DNA from: Pseudomonas anguilliseptica | GTDB lineage: Bacteria > Pseudomonadota > Gammaproteobacteria > Pseudomonadales > Pseudomonadaceae | Direction: 5' to 3' | Assembly: GCF_900105355.1 (NCBI RefSeq) | Contig: NZ_FNSC01000001.1 | Location: forward strand, 4,836,001-4,900,000 | Length of the DNA: 64,000 nucleotides | Part shown: positions 45,615 through 55,483 of the stretch, one piece after another | Layout of the letters: the number at the start of each line of letters is the position of its first letter | How positions within the stretch are numbered: position 1 is the first letter of the stretch | Translations under genes and position numbers: made by a program | Notes under the pieces: generated by a model | Database searches by the model: none | Seen by the model: the letters and a program-made list of their open reading frames with translations, nothing else | What the model was told of the DNA's origin: nothing

Positions 45615-46772
45615 TTATTTGGCGACCTCTACATGCAAATCCTGGGTATTTTCGTAATCTTCCTTGATGTCGCGCGCAATATTCAGGGGATCATGCCAGC
45701 GCTCAACAAACGCCCGACTTCTCTTGCCGAGTGCCACCAGTGACTCACGCGGCATCAGCAGTAAATCGCGCAAAGCGTCTTCTACGGTAACGGGGGTGAT
45801 TTGGAGAAAGGGCAAATCAGCTTTCATTTCAGGCGGGATGAATCCCAAGTCCTCATCCCGAATATAGACAAGCACCGGCTTGCCAAGCGCCATCAGCTCC
45901 ACCGCCAAACCGCCGTACCAGCCTGCAAACAATTGATCCACAAGCACATCCGCCGATTCATAAACCTTGCGCGCCTCGGCATTGCTCATGCCTTCAACCA
46001 GCAGTAATTCGAACTCGAAACCCTTGGCACGCAATCGGTCCAACGCACTTAGGATAAGATCCGATCCTTTGACTTTACGGTTGCTTGGCGCATGCACAAT
46101 ACGCAAAGGCCGGTTCTGGTCCTGGGTATAGGAAGGCATCCACTCATCCAGAAAGACAAGTGAATAGGGGGTGAAACGTGCGCCCTCGTGAAGCACATGC
46201 AACAAGTCGGGATTCACAGAGTAGACCTGATGGGCAATACTCGAAAGCAGTTTGATATTGCGCCGCTTGAAGGCATCTGAGGCGGCACAGTAATAACCCT
46301 CTTCTACTTGGCTGGCGATGTTGATAGCGAAGTGTTCGCGACTGTAATCGCCCTGACGCGCATCATCGCCCTGATAAGTGACAAATACAGCCTTGCCCAA
46401 CATGCGCACATAAGTAATTTCAAAGCGCTGCAATATTCGTAAGTAGCACGCGTAGAAAAGCCGCAGAAAGCCTCTTGCCCCCTGACGCGAACTGAAAATG
46501 AAGGCATAAGCGTTGGCCAACGTAGTGCCCGCGTTGTAATGAATCACATCGAAACGCGGGAGCATGAACAGAATCGCACCAATTCGCTTCAGCTCTCGCA
46601 TCACTAAACTTTGCCCTGGACGATGCAGCGCCATATCGGCCGGGTAGGCGAGGTAATTTTGCGACACGACTAGGGAATAACTCTGCACCCCCAACTGCCG
46701 CAGCGCTCGACTGAGCGCCTGGGGATTCCCTCCAACAGAGCTGGGGGCATGCAAAACCTTGTACATTTTCAT
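45615..46772 (-). CDS. Glycosyltransferase (GT-B fold, HAPxxRxxKG group)
   Basis: 385 residues from the ATG at 46772, which overlaps the upstream TGA (TGATG). It starts MKMYKVLHAPSSVGGNPQALSRAL. The C-terminal donor domain has RIVHAPSNRKVKGSDLILSAL, ELLLVEGMSNAEARKVY, DVLVDQLFAGWYGGLAVELMALGKPVLVYI. These blocks recur in the proteins at 47661 and 50314, so the three are paralogues. The sugar specificity is unknown. Confidence 0.82.
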   Translation of the reverse strand: MKMYKVLHAPSSVGGNPQALSRALRQLGVQSYSLVVSQNYLAYPADMALHRPGQSLVMRELKRIGAILFMLPRFDVIHYNAGTTLANAYAFIFSSRQGARGFLRLFYACYLRILQRFEITYVRMLGKAVFVTYQGDDARQGDYSREHFAINIASQVEEGYYCAASDAFKRRNIKLLSSIAHQVYSVNPDLLHVLHEGARFTPYSLVFLDEWMPSYTQDQNRPLRIVHAPSNRKVKGSDLILSALDRLRAKGFEFELLLVEGMSNAEARKVYESADVLVDQLFAGWYGGLAVELMALGKPVLVYIRDEDLGFIPPEMKADLPFLQITPVTVEDALRDLLLMPRESLVALGKRSRAFVERWHDPLNIARDIKEDYENTQDLHVEVAK

Positions 46773-47635
46773 CAAGGAACCAATTCCAAAATCCCTTGGG
46801 CAAAACAAACCTTGGGTACCACTAAGACCTCACTGAGCACACCGATATCGGCGATCAAGTGACGAGGCTCATTCGAGTCGATCTTGAACACCGGCTCACG
46901 CCCAACGGCCTCACCAATAGTGCAAGCAATTTCGCGCAATGACAGTGTCTGCGTACCAGCAACATTGAACGTATGGCTACCTTCAAGCTTCAGGCAACCT
47001 TCCAGTGCTGCAACCGCATCACTGACGTGAATCGGATTGATCTTAATGCCATCTTCACCTTGGAGCGTGATGGCATTACCCGCGATAACGTTGTCGATTA
47101 AGCGTGGCACCAGCATCTGGCGCTTCTGGCCTCTGCCGTACATGAAGAAAAATCGCAAGATGGCGACGTTCATCAAACTAGAATAGTTCTCAGCCAATAC
47201 CTCCGCACAGAGCTTACTGCCAAGGTAGTATCCAAGTTGACCGTGGTGCGGAATCGGCGAGTTTTCCCTGAAAGCCTCATCGCCCGCACCATATACACCG
47301 CCAGAAGACGCCAGGATGAAATGGCGTGCACCGGCAGAGCGGGCATACTCCAGCAGGCGAGCGGTCGAGGCGACGTTGACCCCAAACACATCCATAGCCT
47401 GCTCGGGAAACTCGCGAAAACGAGAGGACTGAGCAAGATGAACGACCGCATCAATCTTTTCAGGCAGAGTGCCTGGAGCCCAGGTGCCAGAAAGGTCTAC
47501 TTCGTAGTAGAGCACATTCGGAAGAGGCTCAGCGGGCAAGGAATGCACCACTGCATGAACCTGATGCTCCTCCGCCAACCGAGATACAGCATGAATGCCA
47601 AGTAGTCCATTGGCACCAGTAATTAGAATATCCAC
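46772..47635 (-). CDS. NAD-dependent epimerase/dehydratase
   Basis: A 287-residue SDR: VDILITGANGLLGIHAVSRL, DAVVHLAQSSRF, FILASSGGVYGAG, and Tyr-Lys in LGYYLGSKLCAE (Y-L-G-S-K). It probably modifies a nucleotide sugar such as a C4-epimerisation; the substrate is not identifiable. The GTG at 47635 has TTGGAG nine bases upstream and avoids a 20-bp overlap with the previous gene, so it is preferred over the ATG at 47680. Confidence 0.82.
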   Translation of the reverse strand: MDILITGANGLLGIHAVSRLAEEHQVHAVVHSLPAEPLPNVLYYEVDLSGTWAPGTLPEKIDAVVHLAQSSRFREFPEQAMDVFGVNVASTARLLEYARSAGARHFILASSGGVYGAGDEAFRENSPIPHHGQLGYYLGSKLCAEVLAENYSSLMNVAILRFFFMYGRGQKRQMLVPRLIDNVIAGNAITLQGEDGIKINPIHVSDAVAALEGCLKLEGSHTFNVAGTQTLSLREIACTIGEAVGREPVFKIDSNEPRHLIADIGVLSEVLVVPKVCFAQGILELVP

Positions 47636-47660
47636 TCTTGCAACTCCAACTAAATTACTT

Positions 47661-48866
47661 TTATGCGCGCTCTTGCCCATTACCCTCAGGAGGGCCGATC
47701 AATTTTGCGAAAATTTTTGAAAACGCAAGCGAAATAGCCTCGACTGAATGGTGACGCTCAACATAGCTGCGGCCGCGATTTGCTGCCGTAGTGAGCAAAC
47801 TGCGATCGGCATGCAAACGGCATATCACATCCTTGAAAGTAAACACATCGGCACGGATGATCGGAATTTCCTCAAAACTCTCAAGTAGCTCGGTCGCAAC
47901 ATAGAGAGCCTCTAAATCATGGCGCAGATGACAGATAACTGGCTTACTAGAAGCCATTGCTTCAATAGCAAACATCGCATACCAACCAATGATCAACTGA
48001 TCCACGACCACGTCGGCATCAAGGATCAACCGGCGCACCTCCTCATTGGGCACCCGCTCGACCATAACCAACTCAATGTCTAGTCCTTCAGCGCGCAGCT
48101 CCTCAACGGCACGAACCACATGGCGAGTCCCCTTAATTTCCCGGTGATTAGGCGCATGAAGTAACTTAAGCGGACCATTACGTGAAGGAGAGGACAGCTC
48201 CATTGGCTCAGGAAGCTGGATGGAGAAGTGGGCAATCATCAGGGTGTCCCAGTGATGCATGTAATCCACCCATTCACAACCGCCCACAATGTGGCTACCC
48301 ACAGAACTCCAAACGTCGACCATCGCCTGGATATGTGCATGCCGAATCCGATGCTGAGGATAATCTGCGGCCATTGCATGCTTGAACTGCAGGTTTGGCG
48401 ATCGGCTCATCACCTGTACATCCGAGCCATAGGGCAGTACGACAGTTTTCACGCCGGCCAAGCGATAGAGATAAGGCTCGAGTCTCCACAGAAACGCAGT
48501 ACCCTGCCCAAGAGGACCACCATCAAAATAAACGATCAACGACCTGTATCGCAGCGCTGACCAGCAGAATATATATAGGTTAAGCAATAATTTTCGACAC
48601 AGAATATTTTTCGACAGCCAGTGCTGATCGAAGCGGACATCAAAGCTGCTGGTAATATGCCAGACCTGACTAACAAATGTTTCTGCGCTATACCCAGACA
48701 GCTCAAGGGCACGCTTGTGATAAATATTATTTATCAAAGGGAATGGACCTAACCCTACATCAACATACTTATTAGTACGACTAAAAAACAATGACACAGC
48801 AAACAAAAATGGAAGCACAAGCAGTTCGAATACGAAACGAAAAGAATAGTAAAAATACTTGATCAC
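47661..48866 (-). CDS. Glycosyltransferase (HAPxxRxxKG group) with an N-terminal membrane segment
   Basis: 401 residues. One hydrophobic helix lies at about 8-28. The mid-region has FDGGPLGQGTAFLWRLEPYLYRLAGVKTVVLPYGSD. The donor domain has KLLHAPNHREIKGTRHVVRAV, IELVMVERVPNEEVRRL, DVVVDQLIIGWYAMFAIEAMASSKPVICHL. It is a paralogue of the genes at 45615 and 50314. It starts with ATGA inside the wzx stop, so it is cotranslated with the flippase. The local GC content is low, typical of transferred O-antigen genes. Confidence 0.8.
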   Translation of the reverse strand: MIKYFYYSFRFVFELLVLPFLFAVSLFFSRTNKYVDVGLGPFPLINNIYHKRALELSGYSAETFVSQVWHITSSFDVRFDQHWLSKNILCRKLLLNLYIFCWSALRYRSLIVYFDGGPLGQGTAFLWRLEPYLYRLAGVKTVVLPYGSDVQVMSRSPNLQFKHAMAADYPQHRIRHAHIQAMVDVWSSVGSHIVGGCEWVDYMHHWDTLMIAHFSIQLPEPMELSSPSRNGPLKLLHAPNHREIKGTRHVVRAVEELRAEGLDIELVMVERVPNEEVRRLILDADVVVDQLIIGWYAMFAIEAMASSKPVICHLRHDLEALYVATELLESFEEIPIIRADVFTFKDVICRLHADRSLLTTAANRGRSYVERHHSVEAISLAFSKIFAKLIGPPEGNGQERA

Positions 48867-50311
48867 TTCATCACCCTTAACAAAGTAAGATCAAGGTAAC
48901 CACGCATAATCCATAGACAGAAAAACGCAGCAACAATCAATACAAACACCTTTAAAAAAATCGAAACAAAACTCAACTCATAAGTTTGCAGCATTATCGA
49001 GAAAACTACCAGCGCACACAAAACAAAAAACAGCAAGGCCAGACGCATATAGTCGTAAGGAATATAATGCAGCTTCCTACTTATGTAATAGTAAGCAACT
49101 GTCAGGAAAACGTATGAAAGCAAAGTTGACACAGCGGCACCATTGACACCCCATATTGGCAAGAAAAAATAGTTCCCAACTATATTAATTAAAACTGCAA
49201 ACCAAGCCAACCGGGCAAACCAGTGCGTTTTCCCTTCGAGCGATATCCCAAGCGCAATAACATGGTGGGTAGCTTGTAGTACAACACACAAAACAAGAAT
49301 TATGAGCGCCAACGCCACTGAATCGTACTTTCCCGCAAACAGTACATGAAGAATTTCTCCGGAAAAAATTGACGCACAGCCAGCAATTAGGACAAACACT
49401 GCTAGAACAGCGGTCAGTACAACCGAATAGATTTGTTTATACTGCTCAGGGAGATCCGTCTTAAGTTTTATTGCATGCGGGCTCCAAGCCAGACCGAAAG
49501 CCATTGAAATAAACATCACTATGGACGCCATACGCCAAGCAACGGAGTACTCTCCGACTGAATCTAGCCCCTTCATAGAAGCTAGCATCCAGCGGTCTAT
49601 GGAGGAAAATAGCCAGTAGGCAATATCGACAAAAATAAATGGGTAACCGTATTTGAACAGTATTCTGGCAACAGATGAGTCAAATTTCAGCTGTATTGCA
49701 CGCCTAATCAAATAGCAACCAAAGGGCAAAAATATCAGACCACCGATGGCCAACGCCAAAATAAATCCATCAACATCTGCGACACCAAAAAAAACTAACA
49801 GGAACGCCCCTACATAGACCGTTATGCGGCAACAGAGGCTGAATCCAAGAAAGCTCAGCTTCAGAAACCCAAGACGCATAACATCGAGAAAAAATTGCTG
49901 AAACTGAGTAACAACCGCTAGCAGGGTCATTGCTAACACACCAACTGCAGTTAATACCACACCCAGCTCCCCAGAAATCACTACGAGCCAATCGCGCAAC
50001 AGAAACATCACTACGAGCAGAACGACAGCATAGGCAGATACCATCAGCAGTCCGGTCCCTACAAGTATCTTTTTCTGCTGCGTGCCGTATTGTTCAGACC
50101 AATAATAACGCTGAATAGAGTTATTCAACCCACCACGCACAAAAAAGCCGAGCATCGCCGAGGATACATAGAGAATCTCCATATAACCAAATCCGCTGGG
50201 CGAGAGCAGCCCTGCGAGGAGAGGAAATAGCAGAAAGACAACTATTTTTCCCGCAAAGTCAGCACCGCCATAAAATAAAGAATCTTTCAGCAAAAGCGAC
50301 AGTAGCTTCAT
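48863..50311 (-). CDS. wzx: O-antigen flippase Wzx (polysaccharide transporter family)
   Basis: A 482-residue protein with twelve to fourteen hydrophobic helices. It starts LLSLLLKDSLFYGGADFAGKIVVFLLFPLLAG and ends in three closely spaced helices, the usual PST/Wzx size and layout. It would flip undecaprenyl-linked repeat units across the inner membrane. It is the intact flippase of the locus. The other, at 31924-33427, is frameshifted. No polymerase gene lies near it. It is AT-rich compared with the chromosome. Confidence 0.88.
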   Translation of the reverse strand: MKLLSLLLKDSLFYGGADFAGKIVVFLLFPLLAGLLSPSGFGYMEILYVSSAMLGFFVRGGLNNSIQRYYWSEQYGTQQKKILVGTGLLMVSAYAVVLLVVMFLLRDWLVVISGELGVVLTAVGVLAMTLLAVVTQFQQFFLDVMRLGFLKLSFLGFSLCCRITVYVGAFLLVFFGVADVDGFILALAIGGLIFLPFGCYLIRRAIQLKFDSSVARILFKYGYPFIFVDIAYWLFSSIDRWMLASMKGLDSVGEYSVAWRMASIVMFISMAFGLAWSPHAIKLKTDLPEQYKQIYSVVLTAVLAVFVLIAGCASIFSGEILHVLFAGKYDSVALALIILVLCVVLQATHHVIALGISLEGKTHWFARLAWFAVLINIVGNYFFLPIWGVNGAAVSTLLSYVFLTVAYYYISRKLHYIPYDYMRLALLFFVLCALVVFSIMLQTYELSFVSIFLKVFVLIVAAFFCLWIMRGYLDLTLLRVMK

Positions 50312-50313
50312 TA

Positions 50314-51615
50314 TTAGGGAAGTCGGCTGTTAATAAGCGGATGATCGACCTTGCCGAGCTCCTTCATCCTTGCACTGTGCAACGGATGGAATAACTGAAT
50401 AATTGAAGTCTCTCTTCCGTAAATATAGTCAATTACTTTTCCATAGAAAAATACCGCTGCTGCGCTCCCTTGATACTTCTCGACGTAATCCCGGCCCGCC
50501 CGACCCAATCGCTGCCTCAATTTCGGTGCAGAGATCAATTTCCTAAGCACTTCCGCTAGGTTTTCCGGACTTGCAGAAACCAGTGGGCATTCGCCGAAAT
50601 ACGACCAGCGACGTAAAGGCAATATGTAGTCATCATTTTCCAGATTACACACGACGGTGAGGCCTGATGCCATGCCTTCCAAAGCATTCAACCCATGGCC
50701 AGGACAGATTATCTGCTCGACCAAGATATCAGCCTCATCTCGCAGGATCCGCTTTACTTCTGAGTTTTGCTTGCCTTCAATCAATATCAGTTCAACCTTA
50801 ATTCCTTCGGTCTTGAGGATGTGAACGGCTTCGAGAACGAATTCGCTGCCCTTGAAGCCACGATGATTTGGTGCATGCGCAATATAGACGACATCATCAA
50901 CACCGTTAGCAGGCGAATTGCGTTGAGAAACTTCCCACTCACTTTCATTGACCGAAACGACACTTGGGACAAGAGCATCCCAACGCCCAAAACCATCGGC
51001 CCACATTATCCCAGGAATGACAGCATCAGCCTTTTCACACCAGTAATCGACTTTTGCCCCAATACGCATCTGACGTATTGCCGGTCCAGGAATCGACATC
51101 ATCAGCCCATGGAGCAGCTCGGTAGACCTGACCCGATTGTAGATATAGGAGTCAAGGCCAAACGGCATGACCACCACCTTCTTGCCGGCGGCACGGAACA
51201 CATGACTCTCGAGACGCCAGAATGGCGTGCCGCCGAGCAGGAAGCCATTGAAGGAAATAAAAAATACATCGAACTCCAACAGGCACCGGAGAAAACCTAA
51301 AAATTTCTTGCCTTCGTAGGGAACGCCTGGGAAGTGATCAGCGAGCAGCCGATCATAGTCTTCACGCTTGTTGATCGTGTAACAGTAGCCATCGGTAAAA
51401 CCGCATGAACTGTAGCCAGCCGACTTCATGATCCTTGCCCAGTAAGGATTACTGATAATCGGCGCATCCCCCCAGGCCAGATGAGGGGATGATACCCGCT
51501 TGGCACTATTGCGCCGGCCGATTAAAACCACCGGCAGCAGCAATACAAAGAAAACCAAGGAACCAAAGGCAAGTCCTAACGCCTTGATTCCTCGTCGAAC
51601 GGTAGCGCGCCACAT
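50314..51615 (-). CDS. Glycosyltransferase-like protein (HAPxxRxxKG group) with an N-terminal anchor
   Basis: 433 residues. One transmembrane helix lies at about 14-32 (GLAFGSLVFFVLLLPVVLI). The mid-region has FNGFLLGGTPFWRLESHVFRAAGKKVVVMPFGLDSY. The donor-like domain has YIAHAPNHRGFKGSEFVLEAV, VELILIEGKQNSEVKRIL and ILVEQIICPGHGLNALEGMASGLTVV. It aligns by eye with the proteins at 47661 and 45615. The ATG at 51615 has GGAG eight bases upstream, better than a TTG at 51621. Confidence 0.78.
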   Translation of the reverse strand: MWRATVRRGIKALGLAFGSLVFFVLLLPVVLIGRRNSAKRVSSPHLAWGDAPIISNPYWARIMKSAGYSSCGFTDGYCYTINKREDYDRLLADHFPGVPYEGKKFLGFLRCLLEFDVFFISFNGFLLGGTPFWRLESHVFRAAGKKVVVMPFGLDSYIYNRVRSTELLHGLMMSIPGPAIRQMRIGAKVDYWCEKADAVIPGIMWADGFGRWDALVPSVVSVNESEWEVSQRNSPANGVDDVVYIAHAPNHRGFKGSEFVLEAVHILKTEGIKVELILIEGKQNSEVKRILRDEADILVEQIICPGHGLNALEGMASGLTVVCNLENDDYILPLRRWSYFGECPLVSASPENLAEVLRKLISAPKLRQRLGRAGRDYVEKYQGSAAAVFFYGKVIDYIYGRETSIIQLFHPLHSARMKELGKVDHPLINSRLP

Positions 51616-51632
51616 AAACAAAGCTCCAACTT

Positions 51633-52520
51633 TCAGGCAGTTTCAACATTCATCGAATAGATCTTCAGCCCGATGGCGCCAAGACCGACCAGATACAGGC
51701 TGCCATCAGAAGCCTTGAACGGGCCAGGCTCGACGCCATCCAGACGTACCCGCTCGGCACCAACAGCCCAAACTCTTACAATTGTTTCATCCATGACAAA
51801 GAAGGCGCCCGGGTAGGGCTTGGTTTGTGCTCTGACAAAGTCATAGAGCCTGGTGGCGTCCTGCAGGAAATTAATAAGCCCGTCTTCCGGGGAGCGCTGA
51901 GGGAAAACACTGCGCTGGCTTTCGTCCTGCACCAGATGGAGCGCGTCGCCACAGGCAAGACGCGGTAACACCTCGGAAATCAGTTCAAGACCAAGCAGTT
52001 CAATCTTTGCATAGAGAGTTGCGATGGTGTCTGTCGGGTCGATACTCACCGCTTTCTGCCCGACAATTGGGCCGCTATCCACACCTGCATCAAAACGGAA
52101 GAAGGTGATGCCCGTTTTCTGCTCGCCATTGATGATCGCCCATACCAATGGAGCGCCACCGCTATATTTTGGCAACAGCGAGGCGTGCAAACCGTAAGCG
52201 GGCGCGATGTTGCGCCATGAGGCGGGCAGCATGTGGTACCAACCGGCGACGATAAATATATCAGGCTGCCATCCCTTGACTTCCGCCAACAAGGCTTCGT
52301 CGTTCATTCCGCCAGTCATGACGGTATAGGGGATATCTGAATTCGCGCAAAAATCAGAAACATCTGCGAAAAGGACGTTCGTTACACCGGAAGGCCGATA
52401 GGAAATCGGGAACTTCTGCGGCGCGGTGATCACACCGACCAATTCACAACCCGCCCCCCCTTTCAACGCTTCCAGACATTTGAGGCCAAATACCGAAGCG
52501 GCAATTCCTACAACCCTCAT
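51633..52520 (-). CDS. Formyltransferase family protein (probable sugar N-formyltransferase)
   Basis: A 295-residue enzyme of the 10-formyl-THF-dependent formyltransferase family (Fmt/ArnA N-domain). Visible: MRVVGIAASVFGLKCLEAL, GLHASLLPKYSGGAPLVWAI with His112, and Asp148 in FDAGVDSGPIVG. The catalytic Asn that usually sits two residues before the His is Gly110. A C-terminal OB-like region (GVEPGPFKASDG) resembles that of Fmt. Position in an O-antigen locus next to an aminotransferase suggests N-formylation of an amino sugar. A housekeeping Fmt would be elsewhere in the genome. Confidence 0.8.
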   Translation of the reverse strand: MRVVGIAASVFGLKCLEALKGGAGCELVGVITAPQKFPISYRPSGVTNVLFADVSDFCANSDIPYTVMTGGMNDEALLAEVKGWQPDIFIVAGWYHMLPASWRNIAPAYGLHASLLPKYSGGAPLVWAIINGEQKTGITFFRFDAGVDSGPIVGQKAVSIDPTDTIATLYAKIELLGLELISEVLPRLACGDALHLVQDESQRSVFPQRSPEDGLINFLQDATRLYDFVRAQTKPYPGAFFVMDETIVRVWAVGAERVRLDGVEPGPFKASDGSLYLVGLGAIGLKIYSMNVETA

Positions 52521-52529
52521 ATACTCCCC

Positions 52530-53503
52530 TTACTTGCCAAAACGGCCACTGTAGCAAGCCGGCTCACTATGGAAGTAAATGAAGCGCAGGCCATTTTCGG
52601 AAACAAGCGCGCGCACCTCGGCCTCCGAGAAGCGACGAGCATTGCTCGGGCTATACCAATCGAAATTGATCGCGTCGGAGGTTTCAACTCCCAGATCCGG
52701 GTTCCAGAAGCATTTCAGGAAGTTCCAGTAGATAAACCGCTGAATGTCGTATTCCCCGCCCTTGATACCGAGCAGTGGAATATCTGGCGAGGTAAACTTC
52801 ACATTCAACTCAGAAAGCACCTTGCCAAGGTCTGTCAGTTGACGTGACATTGTCCACAAGTCTTCCGAGGAAAGCTCCTTGCAATAGCTGCGGAAATGAT
52901 CGTCGAGCAACTCCCGGGACAAGGCTTTCTTCGCATAGAAATAACAAGCGAATCCCCCCCAGTATTGGTGATGCGCGACAGCTCGCGGGATGTTGCGTCA
53001 GGATCTTCGGTATGCATGATGACCTGATCACAACTTACGTAATCGATAGCGCCATCGGCAAAATGGGTGTCGGCAATATCGCTTTTGACAAAGAACAGAT
53101 TTGGAATATCCCGGTAATTATTCGCCGCACACAGCGAAGCGTCGGAAAAGTCCATGCCGATAACGATGGACTCCGGCGCCAGCTTAGCAAACCAGGCGGC
53201 TTTGTATCCCAGGCCGCAACCTGCATCGAAAATCACTTTCTGCCGTTGAAGGAAAGCAGCCAGTTCGGCTTCGCTGACAAAACCATAAAGACTCAGATAC
53301 CAATCGCGCGACAACTGGTACAGATTTTCTTTTTCATCGCTATCGTTATAGGAAACCCACTTTTCACTGAACACATCGTTGGTTTGGGCCTGGGCTTCAA
53401 AATCAGTCGTTTTATTAAATGAGAAGAAGTTCGAGCCGGCAAACGCACCAGGCTCAAGCCCAAACAGCTCTTCGACGCGTTGTAGCATAGTAAGACTAAT
53501 CAT
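52530..53503 (-). pseudogene. SAM-dependent methyltransferase, frameshifted at a G7 tract
   Basis: The N-terminal two-thirds read well from the ATG at 53503: VIFDAGCGLGYKAAWFAK is the SAM-binding motif I, followed by VIGMDFSDASL and DYVSCDQVIMHTEDP. At RITNTGG the coding strand has seven G (plus strand C at 52954-52960) and the frame changes. The expected continuation FACYFYAKKALSRELLDDHF and the C-terminal part to 52530 lie in the next frame. Eight or five G would join them. The ATG overlaps the asnB stop by 8 bp. The acceptor is unknown. Confidence 0.85.
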
Positions 53504-55376
53504 GAAATGCCTCCAAATATTCTTCAGTATTCAACAGGGCCCAAATCAGCAAACGGCGGTTTTCTTGGCCACACAGATGCTCGCCAACCAGAGTTCCGAC
53601 TGCCTCTTCGCTCATGAACTTGTAGATCAAGGCGTCACGACTCAAAAGCTTCTTCTTGACGAAATCAATACTTTCACCCTTGAACCAACTTGCATCCGGC
53701 GCAGAAAACCCTTGCTTCTCTGCCTTTGCTATATCGCTTGGAATATATTTACCCATTACGTCACGAAGCACTTGTTTGCCATCGTGAGTTTTCTGGAAAT
53801 ATTTGGCGGACTTGCCACCAGACTCGTTCTCGTTCAACCGAATGACTTGAGACAGGTTATTCAGTTTCAAATGAACCGGACAGCGCATTGCGAAATCAAC
53901 TAGGTCGTTGTCTAGGAACGGCACACGACTTTCCAGCCCGTGCGCCATGCTGAGCTTGTCTTCAACAACCAGAAGGCCATGGAGGAAGGTTTTGGCCTCG
54001 AAGTACAACGAATGGTTGATGTAATCCTCGGGAGTATAGAGATTGTCCGCGTGATGCTTAAAAACGTCCCGGAAAATATCCCGAGTCCACACGTGCTTAA
54101 CATCATCCCAGATAGGCGCGAACACTTGCTTAATCTGATTATTCGGGATCAGTCGCAGCCAGAAGTTATAGTACTTGTCGATATAATGCTCGAAGTCGTC
54201 GTTGACCACGGCACGATAATAACGCCACGGATAGCCACCAAACAACTCATCACCACCAGCACCAGACATTACAACTTTTACAAACTTTGAGGCTAACTGG
54301 GCAGCATAATAATTCGGGTAACTTTGCCCCACACGCGGCTCTTCCAAATGCCAGGCTAGCTTCGGCAGTACACGCTCCATATCACCTGCCTTTAGCACCA
54401 TCTCATAGTGCTCGGTCTTGAAGTGATAGGACATGTATTCGGCCTTACTGCGCTCATCAAAACCCATTTCGATTCCCGAGGCCGAGTTGAGGTCAAAGCC
54501 ACAGGTGAAGGTTTTCATGTAGGGATAGGATTTGGCAGCGATCGCGGTGATCGAACCTGAATCCACTCCTCCACTCAGGTAGCTACCGAGCTCAACATCC
54601 GTAACTAATTGACGGTTAACAGCTTGCTTGAAGAGACGGTCTAGCTCTTCACGATACTCTTCGTCGCTGGCCTTGTGCTTTGGCTCACGGAAGTCATAGT
54701 CCCAATATTGAGTAAACTGCAGCGCGAGTGTTTTACGTTTCAAGTCCAAGATTGCGTAGTGGCCAGCCGGTAGCAGCTTGACGTCATTGAGGAGGGTTCT
54801 ATCAGTAAAGATGTTCTGGAAGGTGAAGTATTCCAGCAGCGCTTCCTTGTCCATGCTTCGGCGGAACTCCGGCATCGCCAGAATAGCTTTCTGTTCGGAG
54901 CCGAAGGCCAGCGTCTGCCCCTGAAGTGAATAGTAGAGCGGCTTGATGCCATAGCGGTCCCGGGCAAGCAGCAGTGTTTGCTCCTGTCGATCCCACAGCG
55001 CCAAGCCGAACATGCCGTTGAAACGCTCCAGCGCTTTCGGGCCCCAGGCCATCAATGCGTTGAGCACCACCTCACTGTCGGTACGGGAGCGAAACTGATA
55101 GCCCAAGGCCTCGAGCTCGACGCGCAGCTCACGGTAGTTGTAGACCTCACCGTTGTAGACCATCACATAACGCTGGGACACGGATGCCATCGGCTGGTGA
55201 CCAGCCGGCGACAGGTCAATGATCGCCAGGCGACGATGGCCAAGACCTACGTTACCTTCGATCCAGTGCCCTTCTCCATCAGGGCCTCGGTGGGCGATCG
55301 CGTCCGTCATACGCTGCAGAACTACAGGCGATACCGGGTTGTTGTCGAGATAGATGAGACCGGCAATACCACACAT
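53496..55376 (-). CDS. asnB: Asparagine synthase-like amidotransferase (glutamine-hydrolysing), OSA locus copy A
   Basis: 626 residues from MCGIAGLIY (ATG at 55376, AGGAG twelve bases upstream). The glutaminase domain contains Cys2, HRGPDGEGH, VYNGEVYNY and TDSEVVLNAL. The ATP-PPase domain contains SGGVDSGSI and SGAGGDELFGGYPWRYY. An in-frame extension to 55463 is ignored because Cys2 must be N-terminal. It probably amidates a uronic acid made by the WbpA-E enzymes upstream (inferred). The methyltransferase gene overlaps its 3' end. Confidence 0.9.
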   Translation of the reverse strand: MCGIAGLIYLDNNPVSPVVLQRMTDAIAHRGPDGEGHWIEGNVGLGHRRLAIIDLSPAGHQPMASVSQRYVMVYNGEVYNYRELRVELEALGYQFRSRTDSEVVLNALMAWGPKALERFNGMFGLALWDRQEQTLLLARDRYGIKPLYYSLQGQTLAFGSEQKAILAMPEFRRSMDKEALLEYFTFQNIFTDRTLLNDVKLLPAGHYAILDLKRKTLALQFTQYWDYDFREPKHKASDEEYREELDRLFKQAVNRQLVTDVELGSYLSGGVDSGSITAIAAKSYPYMKTFTCGFDLNSASGIEMGFDERSKAEYMSYHFKTEHYEMVLKAGDMERVLPKLAWHLEEPRVGQSYPNYYAAQLASKFVKVVMSGAGGDELFGGYPWRYYRAVVNDDFEHYIDKYYNFWLRLIPNNQIKQVFAPIWDDVKHVWTRDIFRDVFKHHADNLYTPEDYINHSLYFEAKTFLHGLLVVEDKLSMAHGLESRVPFLDNDLVDFAMRCPVHLKLNNLSQVIRLNENESGGKSAKYFQKTHDGKQVLRDVMGKYIPSDIAKAEKQGFSAPDASWFKGESIDFVKKKLLSRDALIYKFMSEEAVGTLVGEHLCGQENRRLLIWALLNTEEYLEAFHD

Positions 55377-55483
55377 GCGCGTTGTTGCTCCTAAAAAACG
55401 GGGAAGGTGGTGCCCCTGAACTACCCTGCCCAGGTCCATCACCTTTACTAGCGCCCCAGGCAAGTTCCTAGGGAATATAAGCG

